Below are positions 49,533 through 59,421 of a stretch of DNA of 64,000 nucleotides, piece by piece; the first letter of the stretch is position 1, and every line of letters begins with the position of its first letter. The notes beneath the pieces are model-generated. The model was not told the DNA's origin. It did not search any database and worked only from the letters and a program-made list of their open reading frames with translations. A program made the position numbers and the translations under genes. Source of the stretch: Aquamicrobium sp. (GTDB lineage: Bacteria; Pseudomonadota; Alphaproteobacteria; Rhizobiales; Rhizobiaceae); the NCBI RefSeq assembly GCF_023954335.1, contig NZ_JAMLIE010000002.1, positions 496,001 through 560,000 of the forward strand, given 5' to 3'.

Positions 49533-50483
49533 ATGGGGTTCGACTTGCACGACTATCAAACGACGCTCAAGTCGCGCGTATCCTTGTCCGGTACCGGCGT
49601 TCACAGCGGTAAGCCCGTTTCCCTGCATTTTTCCCCTGCGGATCCCGATACCGGCGTCGTCTTCCTGTGCGCCGATGCCTCCGGCGACGTCACCGAGGTG
49701 CGCGCGCTCGCGGCCGAGATCGGCGCGACCGACCTTTGCACGGTGCTGGGCAATCCTTCCGGCGTCCATGTCGCCACGGTCGAGCATCTGCTTGCGGCGC
49801 TGTCGGCGCTCGGCGTCGACAATGTCTATATCGAGATCGACGGCGGCGAGGTGCCGATCCTCGACGGCAGCGCGGCCATGTTCGTCGACGCGTTCGACCA
49901 GGCTGGCATCGCGCAGCAGGCGGTGAAGCGGCGCTATATCCGCATCGTCAAGCCCGTGCGCATCGACAGCGGCGCGTCCTGGGCCGAGTTCCACCCTTAT
50001 GACGGCACGCGCTTCGAGGTCGAGATCGACTTCGAGAACCCGGCCATCGGCCGCCAGTTCTACGCCGCCGACATCACCCCCGACCTTTTCCGCCGCGAGA
50101 TCGCCCGCGCCCGCACCTTCGGCTTCATGAAGGACGTCGAGCGGCTGTGGGCCGCCGGCTACGCGCTCGGCTCGTCGCTGGAGAACACGGTGGTGATCGG
50201 CGACGACGGCCGCGTGGTCAACATGGAAGGCCTGCGCTGCCCCAACGAGTTCGTCCGGCACAAGATGCTCGACGCCATGGGCGATCTGGCCCTTGCCGGC
50301 GCCCGCTTCATCGGCCGCTTCCGCTCCTATCGCGGCGGGCACAAGCTCAACGCCGCAGCGCTGCGCCGCCTGCTCTCCGACCGCTCGTCCTTCGAGATCG
50401 TCGAGACCGGCCGCCGCGAGCGCGGGCGCATGGCCGAGATGGTCGCGGTCAGCGCGCCGGTCTACGCGCCCTGGATGCTTTGA
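49533..50483 (+). CDS. lpxC: UDP-3-O-acyl-GlcNAc deacetylase LpxC
   Basis: Zinc deacetylase of 316 residues, the committed step of lipid A synthesis. Zinc ligands are the His in TVEHLLAAL and His/Asp in RHKMLDAMGDLAL; the catalytic Glu lies in DGGEVPILDGS and His in FRSYRGGHKLN. Full length for the family. It lies just downstream of ftsZ, as in most Proteobacteria. Confidence 0.95.
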   Translation: MGFDLHDYQTTLKSRVSLSGTGVHSGKPVSLHFSPADPDTGVVFLCADASGDVTEVRALAAEIGATDLCTVLGNPSGVHVATVEHLLAALSALGVDNVYIEIDGGEVPILDGSAAMFVDAFDQAGIAQQAVKRRYIRIVKPVRIDSGASWAEFHPYDGTRFEVEIDFENPAIGRQFYAADITPDLFRREIARARTFGFMKDVERLWAAGYALGSSLENTVVIGDDGRVVNMEGLRCPNEFVRHKMLDAMGDLALAGARFIGRFRSYRGGHKLNAAALRRLLSDRSSFEIVETGRRERGRMAEMVAVSAPVYAPWML

Positions 50484-50693
50484 GGCTTCCCGACCTTTTT
50501 CGCAGGTGACGGCCGGGAAGGACCAGCTTCCGTTTCGCCGGCTCGGCCCGGTTCTTGCGGTGTGGATAGCGCCGGACAGACGGGTTGCTGCCACAAAAAA
50601 GCGCCATTGCGCGGTGATGACGTTGCCGAGGGGCGGCAGTTGGACTATGACTGCCGCGACATTTCGACCATCAGGCAGAGGGCGGAAATCCGC

Positions 50694-51560
50694 ATGACTG
50701 AACTCCGCAAGGCCGATTGCGCGGCGCGCCGACGCTCCGTCGGGCTGGCCGCCGCCGCGATCGTGCTGCCTCTTTTCGTATCGGCCTGCGCCAGCGACAA
50801 GGATGTCGACCTGACGTCCTATGTCGAGAGCATCGAGCCGGCGGACGCGCTGTACAATCAGGGTCTTGCCAATCTCGAAGCCGGCCGCATGACCGAGGCG
50901 GCCCGCAAGTTCGACGCCGTCGACCGCCAGCATCCCTATTCCGAGCAGGCCCGTAAATCGATGGTGATGGCCGCCTTCACCAATTATCGCCAGGGCAAGT
51001 ACGAGGAAGCGATCAACACCGGCCAGCGCTACGTGTCGCTCTATCCCACCAGCGATGACGCGGCCTATGCGCAGTACATCGTCGGCCTGTCCTACTACCG
51101 GCAGGTGCGCGACGTGACGCAGGACCAGAAGGAGGCGCGGCGCCTGGCCGAGACCATGCGCGAGCTCGTTGACCGCTGGCCCGAATCCGAATATGTCGAC
51201 GACGCCCACGCCAAGATCCGCTTCGCCCGCGACCAGCTCGCCGGGAAGGAGATGCAGGTCGGCCGCTACTATCAGGAGCGGCGCGAGTTCATCGCCGCCG
51301 TCAAACGCTTCCGCAACGTGGTCGAGATGTATTCCGACACCCGTCACATCGAGGAGGCGCTGGCGCGCCTGACCGAGTCCTACTACGCGATGGGCCTTGC
51401 CTCCGAGGCGCAGACGGCCGCGGCCGTCCTCGGCCACAACTATCCGGAAAGCCAGTGGTACAAGGATTCCTACGCGCTCCTGCAGTCCGGCGGGCTTTCG
51501 CCGCGCGAGGACCAGGGATCGTGGCTGTCGCGGGCCGGCAAGGTGCTGACCGGAAGCTGA
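50694..51560 (+). CDS. bamD: Outer membrane assembly lipoprotein BamD
   Basis: Lipoprotein of 288 residues (lipobox VSAC, Cys32) with TPR-like repeats from about residue 55 (ALYNQGLANLEAGRMTEAAR, AFTNYRQGKYEEAINTGQRY). It is an essential part of the BAM complex that inserts outer-membrane beta-barrels. The ATG at 50694 gives a proper signal peptide; the in-frame ATG at 50562 would not. Confidence 0.93.
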   Translation: MTELRKADCAARRRSVGLAAAAIVLPLFVSACASDKDVDLTSYVESIEPADALYNQGLANLEAGRMTEAARKFDAVDRQHPYSEQARKSMVMAAFTNYRQGKYEEAINTGQRYVSLYPTSDDAAYAQYIVGLSYYRQVRDVTQDQKEARRLAETMRELVDRWPESEYVDDAHAKIRFARDQLAGKEMQVGRYYQERREFIAAVKRFRNVVEMYSDTRHIEEALARLTESYYAMGLASEAQTAAAVLGHNYPESQWYKDSYALLQSGGLSPREDQGSWLSRAGKVLTGS

Positions 51561-51674
51561 GAACATCGGGTCAGGATGTGGAAACCGGCTTTCGGGATAA
51601 ACAGGCATCTGGAATAGGGGGAAGATCGCATTTCGCGCGTCCGTGCGGACGCGCGGCGGTCTAGTCGCAATCCG

Positions 51675-53360
51675 ATGCTCGCTCATCTGTCGATCCGCGA
51701 TATCGTCCTGATCGAACGGCTCGACATCGATTTTCCGGCCGGGCTTTCCGTGCTGACCGGCGAAACCGGCGCCGGCAAGTCGATCCTGCTCGACGCCCTG
51801 TCGCTGACGCTCGGCGCGCGCGGCGACGCCTCGCTGGTGCGCCACGGGGCCGCGCAGGGCAGCGTCACCGCCGTCTTCTCCGTCCCGCACAACCATCCCG
51901 CCCGCGTGCTGGCGCGCGACAACGGCTTCGACGATGCCGATGATCCGGGAGGCGACCTCATCCTGCGCCGCAGCCAGTCGGCCGATGGGCGCAGCCGCGT
52001 CTTCATCAACGACCAGCCGGCCGGCGTCGCGCTGCTGCGCGAGATCGGGCGCCATCTCGTCGAGATACATGGCCAGCACGACGACCGCGCGCTGGTCGAC
52101 GCCGGGGCGCACCGCGACCTACTCGACGCCTTCGGCGGCCATAGCGGCGTCGCGCAATCGGTCGGCCATGCCTGGAGGGTGTGGCGCGAGGCCGAGCAGG
52201 CGCTGGCGCGCCACCGCGCCAAGGTCGAGGCCGCCGCGCGCGAGGCCGATTATCTGCGCGCCTGCGTCGACGAATTGTCGAAGCTCGATCCTCAGCCCGG
52301 CGAGGAGATCGGGCTCGCCGAGCAGCGCGCCGCCATGATGCGGGCGGAGAAGTCGGCGAGCGACATCGCCGACGCGCAGGACGTGCTTTCCGGCCAGAAT
52401 TCGGCCGTTCCGCCGCTGGCCAGCCTGATGCGCCGCCTCCAGCGCAAGGCCGAGGCCGCGCCCGGCCTGCTCGACGACATCGTCAAGGCGCTGGACGAGG
52501 CGCTGATCTCGCTCGACACGGCGCAGGTCGCGGTCGAGACGGCGCTGCGTGCGGCGGCCTTCGATCCGCAGGCGCTGGAGCAGGCGGAGGAGCGGCTGTT
52601 CGCCCTGCGCGCCGCCGGGCGCAAGCACTCCGTCGCCGTCGACGACCTTGCCGCGCTGCGCGACGCCATGGCCGCCGACCTTGCCGATCTCGACGCGGGC
52701 GAGGAGCGGCTCGCCGGCCTCGAACAGGCGGCGAAGGCGGCAAAGGCCGCCTATGACGAGGCGGCCGGCCATCTCTCGGAGCTACGCCGGGGCACCGCCG
52801 CCGCGCTCGCCCGCACGGTGATGGCGGAGCTGCCGGCGCTGAAGCTCGAACGGGCCGAGTTCCTCGTCGAGATGTCGAGCGAGCCGGAGGACAGGGCCGA
52901 AAGCGGCATCGACCAGATCGAGTTCTGGGTGCGCACCAATCCCGGCACCCGGGCGGGGCCGATCATGAAGGTGGCGTCGGGCGGCGAATTGTCCCGCTTC
53001 CTGCTGGCGCTCAAGGTGGCGCTGGCTGATCGCGGCTCGGCGCCGACGCTCGTCTTCGACGAGATCGACACCGGCGTCGGCGGCGCGGTGGCCGACGCCA
53101 TCGGCCAGCGGCTCGCCCGGCTGGCGGGACGCATCCAGGTCCTTTCCGTGACCCACGCGCCGCAGGTGGCGGCGCGGGCCGGCACCCATTACCTGATCTC
53201 GAAATCCGGCGGCGCGGAACGGGTGGCGACGTCCGTCGCGGCTCTGGCGCGCGCGGCGCGGCAGGAAGAGATCGCCCGCATGCTCGCCGGCGCGACCATC
53301 ACCGAGGAAGCCCGCGCCGCGGCCGAGCGGCTGCTGAGCGAGAACGCGGCCGCGGGGTGA
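51675..53360 (+). CDS. recN: DNA repair protein RecN
   Basis: SMC-like ATPase of 561 residues: N-terminal Walker A (GETGAGKSILLDAL), central coiled coils (about residues 160-370, with EIHGQHDDRAL before them), and C-terminal signature ASGGELSRFLLALK with Walker B TLVFDEIDTGVGG. It acts in recombination repair of double-strand breaks. It follows bamD with a 114-base gap and is succeeded by a RIME-like repeat. Confidence 0.95.
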   Translation: MLAHLSIRDIVLIERLDIDFPAGLSVLTGETGAGKSILLDALSLTLGARGDASLVRHGAAQGSVTAVFSVPHNHPARVLARDNGFDDADDPGGDLILRRSQSADGRSRVFINDQPAGVALLREIGRHLVEIHGQHDDRALVDAGAHRDLLDAFGGHSGVAQSVGHAWRVWREAEQALARHRAKVEAAAREADYLRACVDELSKLDPQPGEEIGLAEQRAAMMRAEKSASDIADAQDVLSGQNSAVPPLASLMRRLQRKAEAAPGLLDDIVKALDEALISLDTAQVAVETALRAAAFDPQALEQAEERLFALRAAGRKHSVAVDDLAALRDAMAADLADLDAGEERLAGLEQAAKAAKAAYDEAAGHLSELRRGTAAALARTVMAELPALKLERAEFLVEMSSEPEDRAESGIDQIEFWVRTNPGTRAGPIMKVASGGELSRFLLALKVALADRGSAPTLVFDEIDTGVGGAVADAIGQRLARLAGRIQVLSVTHAPQVAARAGTHYLISKSGGAERVATSVAALARAARQEEIARMLAGATITEEARAAAERLLSENAAAG

Positions 53361-53381
53361 GGGCCGACCCGCAAGCGCGGC

Positions 53382-53552
53382 GCTGCCCCTCATCCGCCCT
53401 TCGGGCATCTTCTCCCCGTGAACGGGGAGAAGGAATGCCGGCCGCATCGCCACATCCCCTTTTGCAATGCTTGCGATTGGCGAAAGCGGGAATGAAAGCC
53501 CTCTTCTCCCCGTTCACGGGGAGAAGGTGGCGGCAGCCGGATGAGGGGCGGC
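53382..53552. repeat. RIME-like palindromic intergenic repeat, copy 2
   Basis: Palindromes with the core CTCCCCGTGAACGGGGAG at 53410-53431 and the reversed form (GTTCAC centre) at 53504-53525, bounded by CCCTCATCCGCCC on the left and GGATGAGGGGCGGCGC on the right. It is the same family as copy 1 at 530 but with a longer centre (about 72 bases). It lies between recN and ligA. Confidence 0.82.
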
Positions 53553-53642
53553 GCAGGCGTGGTGGGGTCCGGCGCATTCCACCCCTTGAGCCGCGCGCGG
53601 CAGCGACTAGTTTAGCGCACTGATGCAGCCGGATTCGCCCTC

Positions 53643-55820
53643 ATGACCCAGACCGCCAAGCCCGTCGAAGACTTGACGCTGTCCGAAGCCGCGGAGGAGC
53701 TCGCCGCGCTCGCCGCCGAGATCGCCGGGCACGACAGGCGCTATTATGCCGAGGACGCTCCGAGCGTTTCGGACGCGGACTACGACGCGCTCCGGTTGCG
53801 CAACGCGGCGCTGGAGGCGGCGTTTCCCGAGCTGGTGCGCGCCGATTCGCCGTCGCAGTCCGTCGGCACCGCGCCGTCCGGCGCGTTCGCCCAGGTGCGC
53901 CACGCGCGGCCGATGCTGTCGCTCGACAACGTGTTCTCCGACGGCGACGTGCGCGACTTCGTCGCCTCGGTGCGCCGCTTCCTCAACCTTTCCGCCGACG
54001 ATCCGCTCGTCTTCACCGCCGAGCCGAAGATCGACGGCCTGTCGATGTCGCTGCGCTACGAGCGCGGCGCGCTGGTGACGGCGGCGACGCGCGGCGACGG
54101 CGAGACCGGCGAGAACGTCACCGCCAACATCCGCACCATTGGCGAAATCCCGCAGCGGCTGCCGGCCGACGCGCCGGAGGTGGTCGAGGTGCGCGGCGAG
54201 GTCTATATGCGGCGCGACGATTTCCTCGCACTCAACGCGCGCATGACCGAGGAGACCGGCCGCACCTTCGCCAACCCGCGCAACTTCGCCGCCGGCAGCC
54301 TGCGGCAGAAGGACCCCGAGGTGACGCGGTCGCGGCCGCTGAAATTCTTCGCCTATGCCTGGGGCGAAGCCTCCGCGCCGCTGGCCGCCACCCAGTTCGA
54401 CGCCGTGCGGCGGCTGGGCGACTGGGGGTTCCCGGTCAATCCGCACATGGCGCGCTGCGCCGGGATCGAGGACATGCTGGAGCGCTACCGCGCCATCGAG
54501 GCCGAGCGGGCGAGCCTGCCCTACGACATCGACGGCGTCGTCTACAAGGTCGACCGGCTCGACCTTCAGGACCGGCTCGGCTTCCGCTCGCGCAGCCCGC
54601 GCTGGGCGACGGCGCACAAGTTTCCCGCCGAGAAGGCGACGACGATCCTGCGCGCCATCGAGATCCAGGTCGGCCGCACCGGCGCGCTGACGCCGGTGGC
54701 GCGGCTGGAACCGGTGACGGTGGGCGGCGTCGTGGTGACGAACGCGACGCTGCACAACGAGGACTACATCCGCGGCATCGGCAATGACGGCCAGCCGATC
54801 CGCGAGGGCAGGGACATCCGCGTCGGCGACACGGTGACGGTGCAGCGCGCGGGCGACGTCATCCCGCAGGTGCTCGACGTCGTTCTCGACCAGCGGCCGG
54901 CCGGTTCCGTGCCTTACGTCTTTCCCGACACCTGCCCGGCCTGCGGCAGCCACGCCGTGCGCGAGGAGGGCGAGGCGGTGCGGCGCTGCACCGGCGGCCT
55001 GATCTGCCCGGCGCAGGCGGTCGAGCGCATTCGCCACTTCGTCTCGCGCAACGCCTTCGACATCGAGGGGCTGGGCGAGAAGCAGATCGAATTCTTCTTC
55101 AGCAACGAAAAGGCGTCGCAGCGCATCGCCTCGCCGGCCGACATCTTCACCTTGAAGAAACGGCAGGAGGCGCTGCCGCAGACGCTGGACGGCTCGCTCG
55201 AACGGCTGGAGAAGGTCGACGGCTTCGGCGAGACGTCGGTGCGCAAGCTCTATGCCGCCATCGAGGAGCGCAGGCGGGTGCCGCTCCACCGCTTCCTGTT
55301 CGCGCTCGGCATCCGCCACATCGGCGAGACGACGGCAAAGCGATTCGCACGGCACTATCTGTCGCTGGCGGCGCTGCGGGCAGGCGCGGGCACGGCCGTG
55401 CCGCCGCAGGGCAAGGGCGACCCCGGCAACGCCCAGTGGCAGGAGCTCGTCGCCATCAACGGCATCGGCGCGGTGGTGGCGCGGGCGCTGGTCGATTTCC
55501 TTGCCGAAGCCCACAATATCGAGGCGCTCGACAGGCTGCTCGAAGAGGTGACGCCGCTCGACGAGGAGCCGGTGGGCGAGGTGTCGTCGCCGGTGGTCGG
55601 CAAGACCGTGGTGTTCACCGGCGCGCTCGAGCGCATGTCGCGCGACGAGGCCAAGGCCATGGCCGAGCGGCTGGGGGCGAAGGTCTCCGGCTCGGTGTCG
55701 AAGAAGACCGATCTCGTCGTCGCCGGGCCGGGTGCTGGCTCGAAGCTCAAGCAGGCGGGCGAGCTCGGCATCGAGGTGATCGACGAGGATGGGTGGTTCG
55801 TGCTGGTGGGGCAGGGATGA
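53643..55820 (+). CDS. ligA: NAD-dependent DNA ligase LigA
   Basis: Protein of 725 residues that seals nicks at replication and repair. The adenylated Lys129 lies in EPKIDGLSM; OB fold, a four-Cys zinc finger (CPACGSH...CTGGLICPAQ), helix-hairpin-helix repeats (KVDGFGETSVRKLY, IRHIGETTAKRFARHY) and a C-terminal BRCT domain (about residues 650-725, GKTVVFTGALERMSRDEAK) follow in order. The length is at the upper end for the family. Confidence 0.96.
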   Translation: MTQTAKPVEDLTLSEAAEELAALAAEIAGHDRRYYAEDAPSVSDADYDALRLRNAALEAAFPELVRADSPSQSVGTAPSGAFAQVRHARPMLSLDNVFSDGDVRDFVASVRRFLNLSADDPLVFTAEPKIDGLSMSLRYERGALVTAATRGDGETGENVTANIRTIGEIPQRLPADAPEVVEVRGEVYMRRDDFLALNARMTEETGRTFANPRNFAAGSLRQKDPEVTRSRPLKFFAYAWGEASAPLAATQFDAVRRLGDWGFPVNPHMARCAGIEDMLERYRAIEAERASLPYDIDGVVYKVDRLDLQDRLGFRSRSPRWATAHKFPAEKATTILRAIEIQVGRTGALTPVARLEPVTVGGVVVTNATLHNEDYIRGIGNDGQPIREGRDIRVGDTVTVQRAGDVIPQVLDVVLDQRPAGSVPYVFPDTCPACGSHAVREEGEAVRRCTGGLICPAQAVERIRHFVSRNAFDIEGLGEKQIEFFFSNEKASQRIASPADIFTLKKRQEALPQTLDGSLERLEKVDGFGETSVRKLYAAIEERRRVPLHRFLFALGIRHIGETTAKRFARHYLSLAALRAGAGTAVPPQGKGDPGNAQWQELVAINGIGAVVARALVDFLAEAHNIEALDRLLEEVTPLDEEPVGEVSSPVVGKTVVFTGALERMSRDEAKAMAERLGAKVSGSVSKKTDLVVAGPGAGSKLKQAGELGIEVIDEDGWFVLVGQG

Positions 55821-55921
55821 GCGGGGCCTCGGGCGCCGCGTGCCGGCGGCGTGGCTCAATCGAATTGATGTGACATGCCAGCAATGCTGACCTACACACC
55901 GGCCTTCACGAGGAAGGCCGG

Positions 55922-56650
55922 ATGAGCGCCGCCGACAAGACCGACCAGCGACCGGGCCGACTCGCCGATTTCATCGACGGGGCGTGGCAGAGCCTTCCCG
56001 TCGTCATCGCCTCCGCGCCTTTCGGCGTGCTGTTCGGGATGATCGCGGTCCAGAACGGGCTGAGCATCGGCGAGGCGACGCTGATGAGCGCGACGCTGTT
56101 CGCCGGGGCGAGCCAGCTCGTCGGGCTCGAGATGTTCGGCCAGAAGATCGCGCCGTGGCTGATCGTGCTGTCGATCTTCGCCGTCAATTTCCGCCATGTG
56201 CTCTATTCCGCCGCCATCGGCCGGCGGCTGCGCCCGTGGACGCGCATCCAGCGGATCGTCGGTTTCTTCTTCCTGACCGACGCGCAATATGCCTATAGCG
56301 AGAAGCGGGCGGTGATCGGCCGGCTGACCTTCTCCTGGTACATGGGCTATGCGCTCTTCCTCTATGTCTTCTGGGTCGCCGAATCGGCGCTCGGCGCGGC
56401 GTTCGGCAATTTGATCCCCAATCCCTATGTGCTCGGTATCGACTTCATGCTGCCGATCTACTTCCTCGGCATGGTGATGGATTTCCGCAAGCGGCCGCTG
56501 TGGCTGCCCGTCGTCGGCGCCAGCGCCGTCGCCTCGGTAGTCGGCTATTATCTGGTCGGCCCGCCGTGGCACGTCTCGCTCGGCGGGGCGGTGGGCATCC
56601 TGCTGGCGGCGATCCTGACGCCCGGCACGCGGCGGGGAGGCGCGCGATGA
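55922..56650 (+). CDS. azlC: AzlC-family branched-chain amino acid exporter, large subunit
   Basis: Membrane protein of 242 residues with about five or six hydrophobic segments. FGVLFGMIAVQNGLSIGEAT, SATLFAGASQLVGLEMFG and FAVNFRHVLYSAAIGRRLRP are the AzlC signature. With AzlD it exports branched-chain amino acids or related compounds. Overlaps azlD by ATGA. Confidence 0.9.
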   Translation: MSAADKTDQRPGRLADFIDGAWQSLPVVIASAPFGVLFGMIAVQNGLSIGEATLMSATLFAGASQLVGLEMFGQKIAPWLIVLSIFAVNFRHVLYSAAIGRRLRPWTRIQRIVGFFFLTDAQYAYSEKRAVIGRLTFSWYMGYALFLYVFWVAESALGAAFGNLIPNPYVLGIDFMLPIYFLGMVMDFRKRPLWLPVVGASAVASVVGYYLVGPPWHVSLGGAVGILLAAILTPGTRRGGAR

Positions 56651-56946
56651 ACACGACGCTGTGGATCATCCTCGCCGGCGCGGCCGTGACCTACCTGACC
56701 CGGATCGGCGGGCATCTGGTGCTGTCGCGCTTCCAGCGCATCCATCCGCGGATCGAGGCGGCGCTCGACGCCGTTCCCGCCGCCGTCCTGACGGCGCTGA
56801 TCGCGCCGTTGACGGCTATGGCCGGGCCGATGGAATGGGCGGCGCTCGTCGTCGCGGCGCTGGTGGCGCTGTGCGGCGGCGGGCTGAGCACGATCTTCTT
56901 TTCCGGCGCGGCGGTGCTGATCCTGCTGCGCAACCTGCCTCTGTAG
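56647..56946 (+). CDS. azlD: AzlD-family exporter, small subunit
   Basis: Membrane protein of 99 residues with about three helices and the AzlD motif YLTRIGGHLVLSRF near the start and LDAVPAAVLTALIAP. It forms the exporter with AzlC. Convergent with the aminopeptidase P gene, 50 bases away. Confidence 0.9.
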   Translation: MNTTLWIILAGAAVTYLTRIGGHLVLSRFQRIHPRIEAALDAVPAAVLTALIAPLTAMAGPMEWAALVVAALVALCGGGLSTIFFSGAAVLILLRNLPL

Positions 56947-56996
56947 TTTTCAAGCAGTTCCGGACGGAAAAGCGCTCCGCATCTTCCCGGAACGGC

Positions 56997-58823
56997 TCAA
57001 AGCGGAGCGGTCGCGGCTTCGAGCCACGCCAGCACATCGCCGCCGACCATCGGGCCGATCTCGGCAAGGACGCGGGCATGGTAGGCGTCGAGCCAGCGAA
57101 GCTCGGCGGCGGTGAGGAGGTCGGTGCGGACCAGCCGCCGGTCGAACGGGGCGAGCGTCAGCGTTTCGAAGCCGTGCATGGCGATCTCGCCGCCGGGAAC
57201 CTGCTGCGCAGGGGTGACGACGATCAGGTTCTCCAGCCGGATCCCGTAATGGCCGGCCTTGTAGTAGCCGGGCTCGTTGGACAGGATCATGCCGGCGAGC
57301 AGCGGCTGCGTCCCGGTTTTGGCGATGCGCTGCGGTCCCTCGTGGACGGACAGGAACGAGCCGACGCCGTGGCCGGTGCCGTGGGCGTAGTCGAGCCCGG
57401 CCTGCCACAGCGCGTGGCGGGCCAGCGCGTCGATGTCGCTGCCGCGCGTGCCGGCGGGAAAGCGCAGCGTCGACAGCGCGATCAGCCCCTTCAGCACCAG
57501 CGTGGCGCGCTCGCGCATCTCCTCGCTGGGCTCGCCGATGGCGACGGTGCGGGTGATGTCGGTGGTGCCGTCCTGGTACTGGCCGCCGGAATCGACGAGG
57601 TAGAGCTCGCCCGCATCCAGTTTGCGGCTGGTCTTCGTCGTCACCCGGTAATGGACGATGGCCCCGTTTGGGCCGGCGCCGGAAATGGTGTCGAAGGAGA
57701 TGTCGCGCAGCTTCATCTGCGCTTCCTCGCCGGTGGAGCGGCGGAAGCCCTCCAGCGCGGTGACGGCGGCGATCTCGTCGATCGAGCCGGGCGCCCGCGT
57801 ATCGAGCCAGTGCAGGAAGCGGACCACCGCCGCGCCGTCGCGGCGATGGGCGGCGCGGCTGCCGGCCAGCTCGGCCTCGTTCTTGATCGCGCGCGGCAGG
57901 CGGGCGGGGTCGGCGAGCCGGACGAGCGTGCCGCCATTGTCCTCGACGATCATGCGCAGCTTCTCGGCGGCGAGCGCCGGATCGAGCGCGATGCGCGAGC
58001 CGGCCGCGGCCAGCGCGGCGAGCCGGCCTTCCAGCGCCTCGGGTTCGAGAACGGCCGCGAGCTGCGTGAGATAGGCCTCGGTCTCGATGGTCAGCTTGGC
58101 GCGCGACAGGAAGACGAGCGGCAGGCCCGTCGCCGGCAGGATGGCGAAGCCGAGGGCAAGCGGCGTATGCGGCACGTCGCCGCCGCGGATGTTGAAGGCC
58201 CAGGCCAGGGAGGAGGGGTCGGTCAGGACCGCGCAATCGGCGCCGGCGGCGGCGATCTCGCCTGCGAGACGGGCGATCTTGTCCTTCGCCAGTTCGCCGG
58301 CGAAGCCGAACGGATGGATCTCGATCTTCGCCGCGGGCGCGGCGGGCTGGTCGGGCCAGATGGCGTCGACCGGGTTTTCCTCGACCGCGACGAGGCGTCC
58401 GCCCGCCTTTTCGAGCGCGGCGCGCAAGCCTTCGGCCTCGGCGATGGTGTGCAGCCACGGGTCGAAGCCGATGGCCGCGCCGGCGCCGGCATGGGCGGCG
58501 AGCCATTTCGCCGGCGGGGTGTCGATCAGACTCTCGATGGCGAAGGTCGCGGTGTCGACCTGCGTCGCGGCCTGGAGCGTATAGCGCCCGTCGACGAACA
58601 GCGCCGCGCTGTCGCGCATCACCAGCGCCGCGCCCGCCGACCCGGTGAAGCCGGTCAGCCAGGCGAGGCGCTCGGCGCGCGCCGGGACATATTCGCCCTG
58701 GTGCTCGTCGGCGCGGGGCACGAGGAAGCCGTCGAGGCCCGCTGCGGCGAGACGGGCGCGCAGGCGGGCAACCCTGTCGATGCCCTGCGAGGGATCGGTG
58801 CTTACGTCGAAGGACTGGAACAT
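56997..58823 (-). CDS. pepP: Xaa-Pro aminopeptidase (aminopeptidase P, M24B)
   Basis: Protein of 608 residues of the long form: two creatinase-like N-terminal domains and a pita-bread catalytic domain. Metal ligands are Asp residues in VDSGGQYQDGTTDITRT, His in HGTGHGVGSFLSVHEGP, and Glu in ILSNEPGYY. It removes N-terminal residues before proline, in the cytoplasm. The length resembles the APP1-type enzyme rather than E. coli PepP (about 440). Confidence 0.92.
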   Translation of the reverse strand: MFQSFDVSTDPSQGIDRVARLRARLAAAGLDGFLVPRADEHQGEYVPARAERLAWLTGFTGSAGAALVMRDSAALFVDGRYTLQAATQVDTATFAIESLIDTPPAKWLAAHAGAGAAIGFDPWLHTIAEAEGLRAALEKAGGRLVAVEENPVDAIWPDQPAAPAAKIEIHPFGFAGELAKDKIARLAGEIAAAGADCAVLTDPSSLAWAFNIRGGDVPHTPLALGFAILPATGLPLVFLSRAKLTIETEAYLTQLAAVLEPEALEGRLAALAAAGSRIALDPALAAEKLRMIVEDNGGTLVRLADPARLPRAIKNEAELAGSRAAHRRDGAAVVRFLHWLDTRAPGSIDEIAAVTALEGFRRSTGEEAQMKLRDISFDTISGAGPNGAIVHYRVTTKTSRKLDAGELYLVDSGGQYQDGTTDITRTVAIGEPSEEMRERATLVLKGLIALSTLRFPAGTRGSDIDALARHALWQAGLDYAHGTGHGVGSFLSVHEGPQRIAKTGTQPLLAGMILSNEPGYYKAGHYGIRLENLIVVTPAQQVPGGEIAMHGFETLTLAPFDRRLVRTDLLTAAELRWLDAYHARVLAEIGPMVGGDVLAWLEAATAPL

Positions 58824-59011
58824 GATGGTCGTCTCGCCTGCTGTGCCGGCCCGCTGCCGCCTGACCGAAGGTCTAGAGCATTTTGCCGCCGGACGGAATC
58901 GCCTGCCGGCGCATAAATGCAGGCACGCAGGGCGCGGGGCATATTATGCTGCATTGCAATAATTCCGTTCGCGCTTGCAAAAATCGCATGGGAACCATGC
59001 CGAAATCGCAC

Positions 59012-59020
59012 TGGTATAAT
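59012..59020 (+). promoter_or_regulatory. Extended -10 promoter before the 63-residue gene
   Basis: TGGTATAAT is a consensus extended -10 (TGn then TATAAT at 59015-59020) in an AT-rich stretch, 64 bases before the ATG at 59084. No good -35 is visible at the usual distance, as expected for extended -10 promoters. The rest of the 58824-59083 gap shows nothing else I can assign. Confidence 0.5.
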
Positions 59021-59083
59021 AGGTCAGTATTACTTACCTTTAATGCGTAGACGACACCGTCGCCAGACACAAGGAGACGCGAC

Positions 59084-59275
59084 ATGGCAACGAACCCCAC
59101 AGGGCATGGTTTCTTCCGCAACGCGATCGGCGCCATGATGGCCGCCCGCGAAAGGCAGGCGAGCCGCTACGTGGCCGGCGCGCTGCTGAGGTACGACGAC
59201 GCGACGCTTCTGGCCAACGGCTACGACCGCGCCGAGCTCGAGAAGCGCGCCTCGGCGAGCAGCTATCCGTTCTGA
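59084..59275 (+). CDS. Small conserved-type protein of unknown function
   Basis: Soluble, mostly helical protein of 63 residues (FFRNAIGAMMAARERQASRY then ALLRYDDATLLANGYDRAEL). It resembles short DUF1127-like proteins in size and Arg-rich central helix, but I cannot place it in that family. AAGGAGAC precedes the ATG, an extended -10 promoter lies upstream, and a strong terminator lies downstream, so it looks like a real single-gene unit. Confidence 0.7.
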   Translation: MATNPTGHGFFRNAIGAMMAARERQASRYVAGALLRYDDATLLANGYDRAELEKRASASSYPF

Positions 59276-59358
59276 CAAGGCCGAGCCTGCCGGTGCGCCT
59301 CCAGTCCCGGCATGGCGAAAGGCGTTCCTTGCCGCGTGGGGCGATGCGGCGAGGATAA

Positions 59359-59391
59359 GAAAAAGGCGATCCGTGCGGATCGCCTTTTTCG
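59359..59391. terminator. Bidirectional terminator between the 63-residue gene and prmA
   Basis: An 8-bp core stem (GGCGATCC / GGATCGCC) with a 4-base loop, extended by A-run and T-run (AAAAA before, TTTTT after), works in both directions between convergent genes. Confidence 0.88.
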
Positions 59392-59421
59392 TTTATGGAG
59401 CACGGGGTCGCCCGTAGCGGC

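Noticed and set aside
58860..58925. TCTAGAGCATTTT-like intergenic palindrome before pepP
   Set aside because: It resembles short intergenic repeats seen in the order, but only one copy is in the window, so it cannot be supported as a repeat here.
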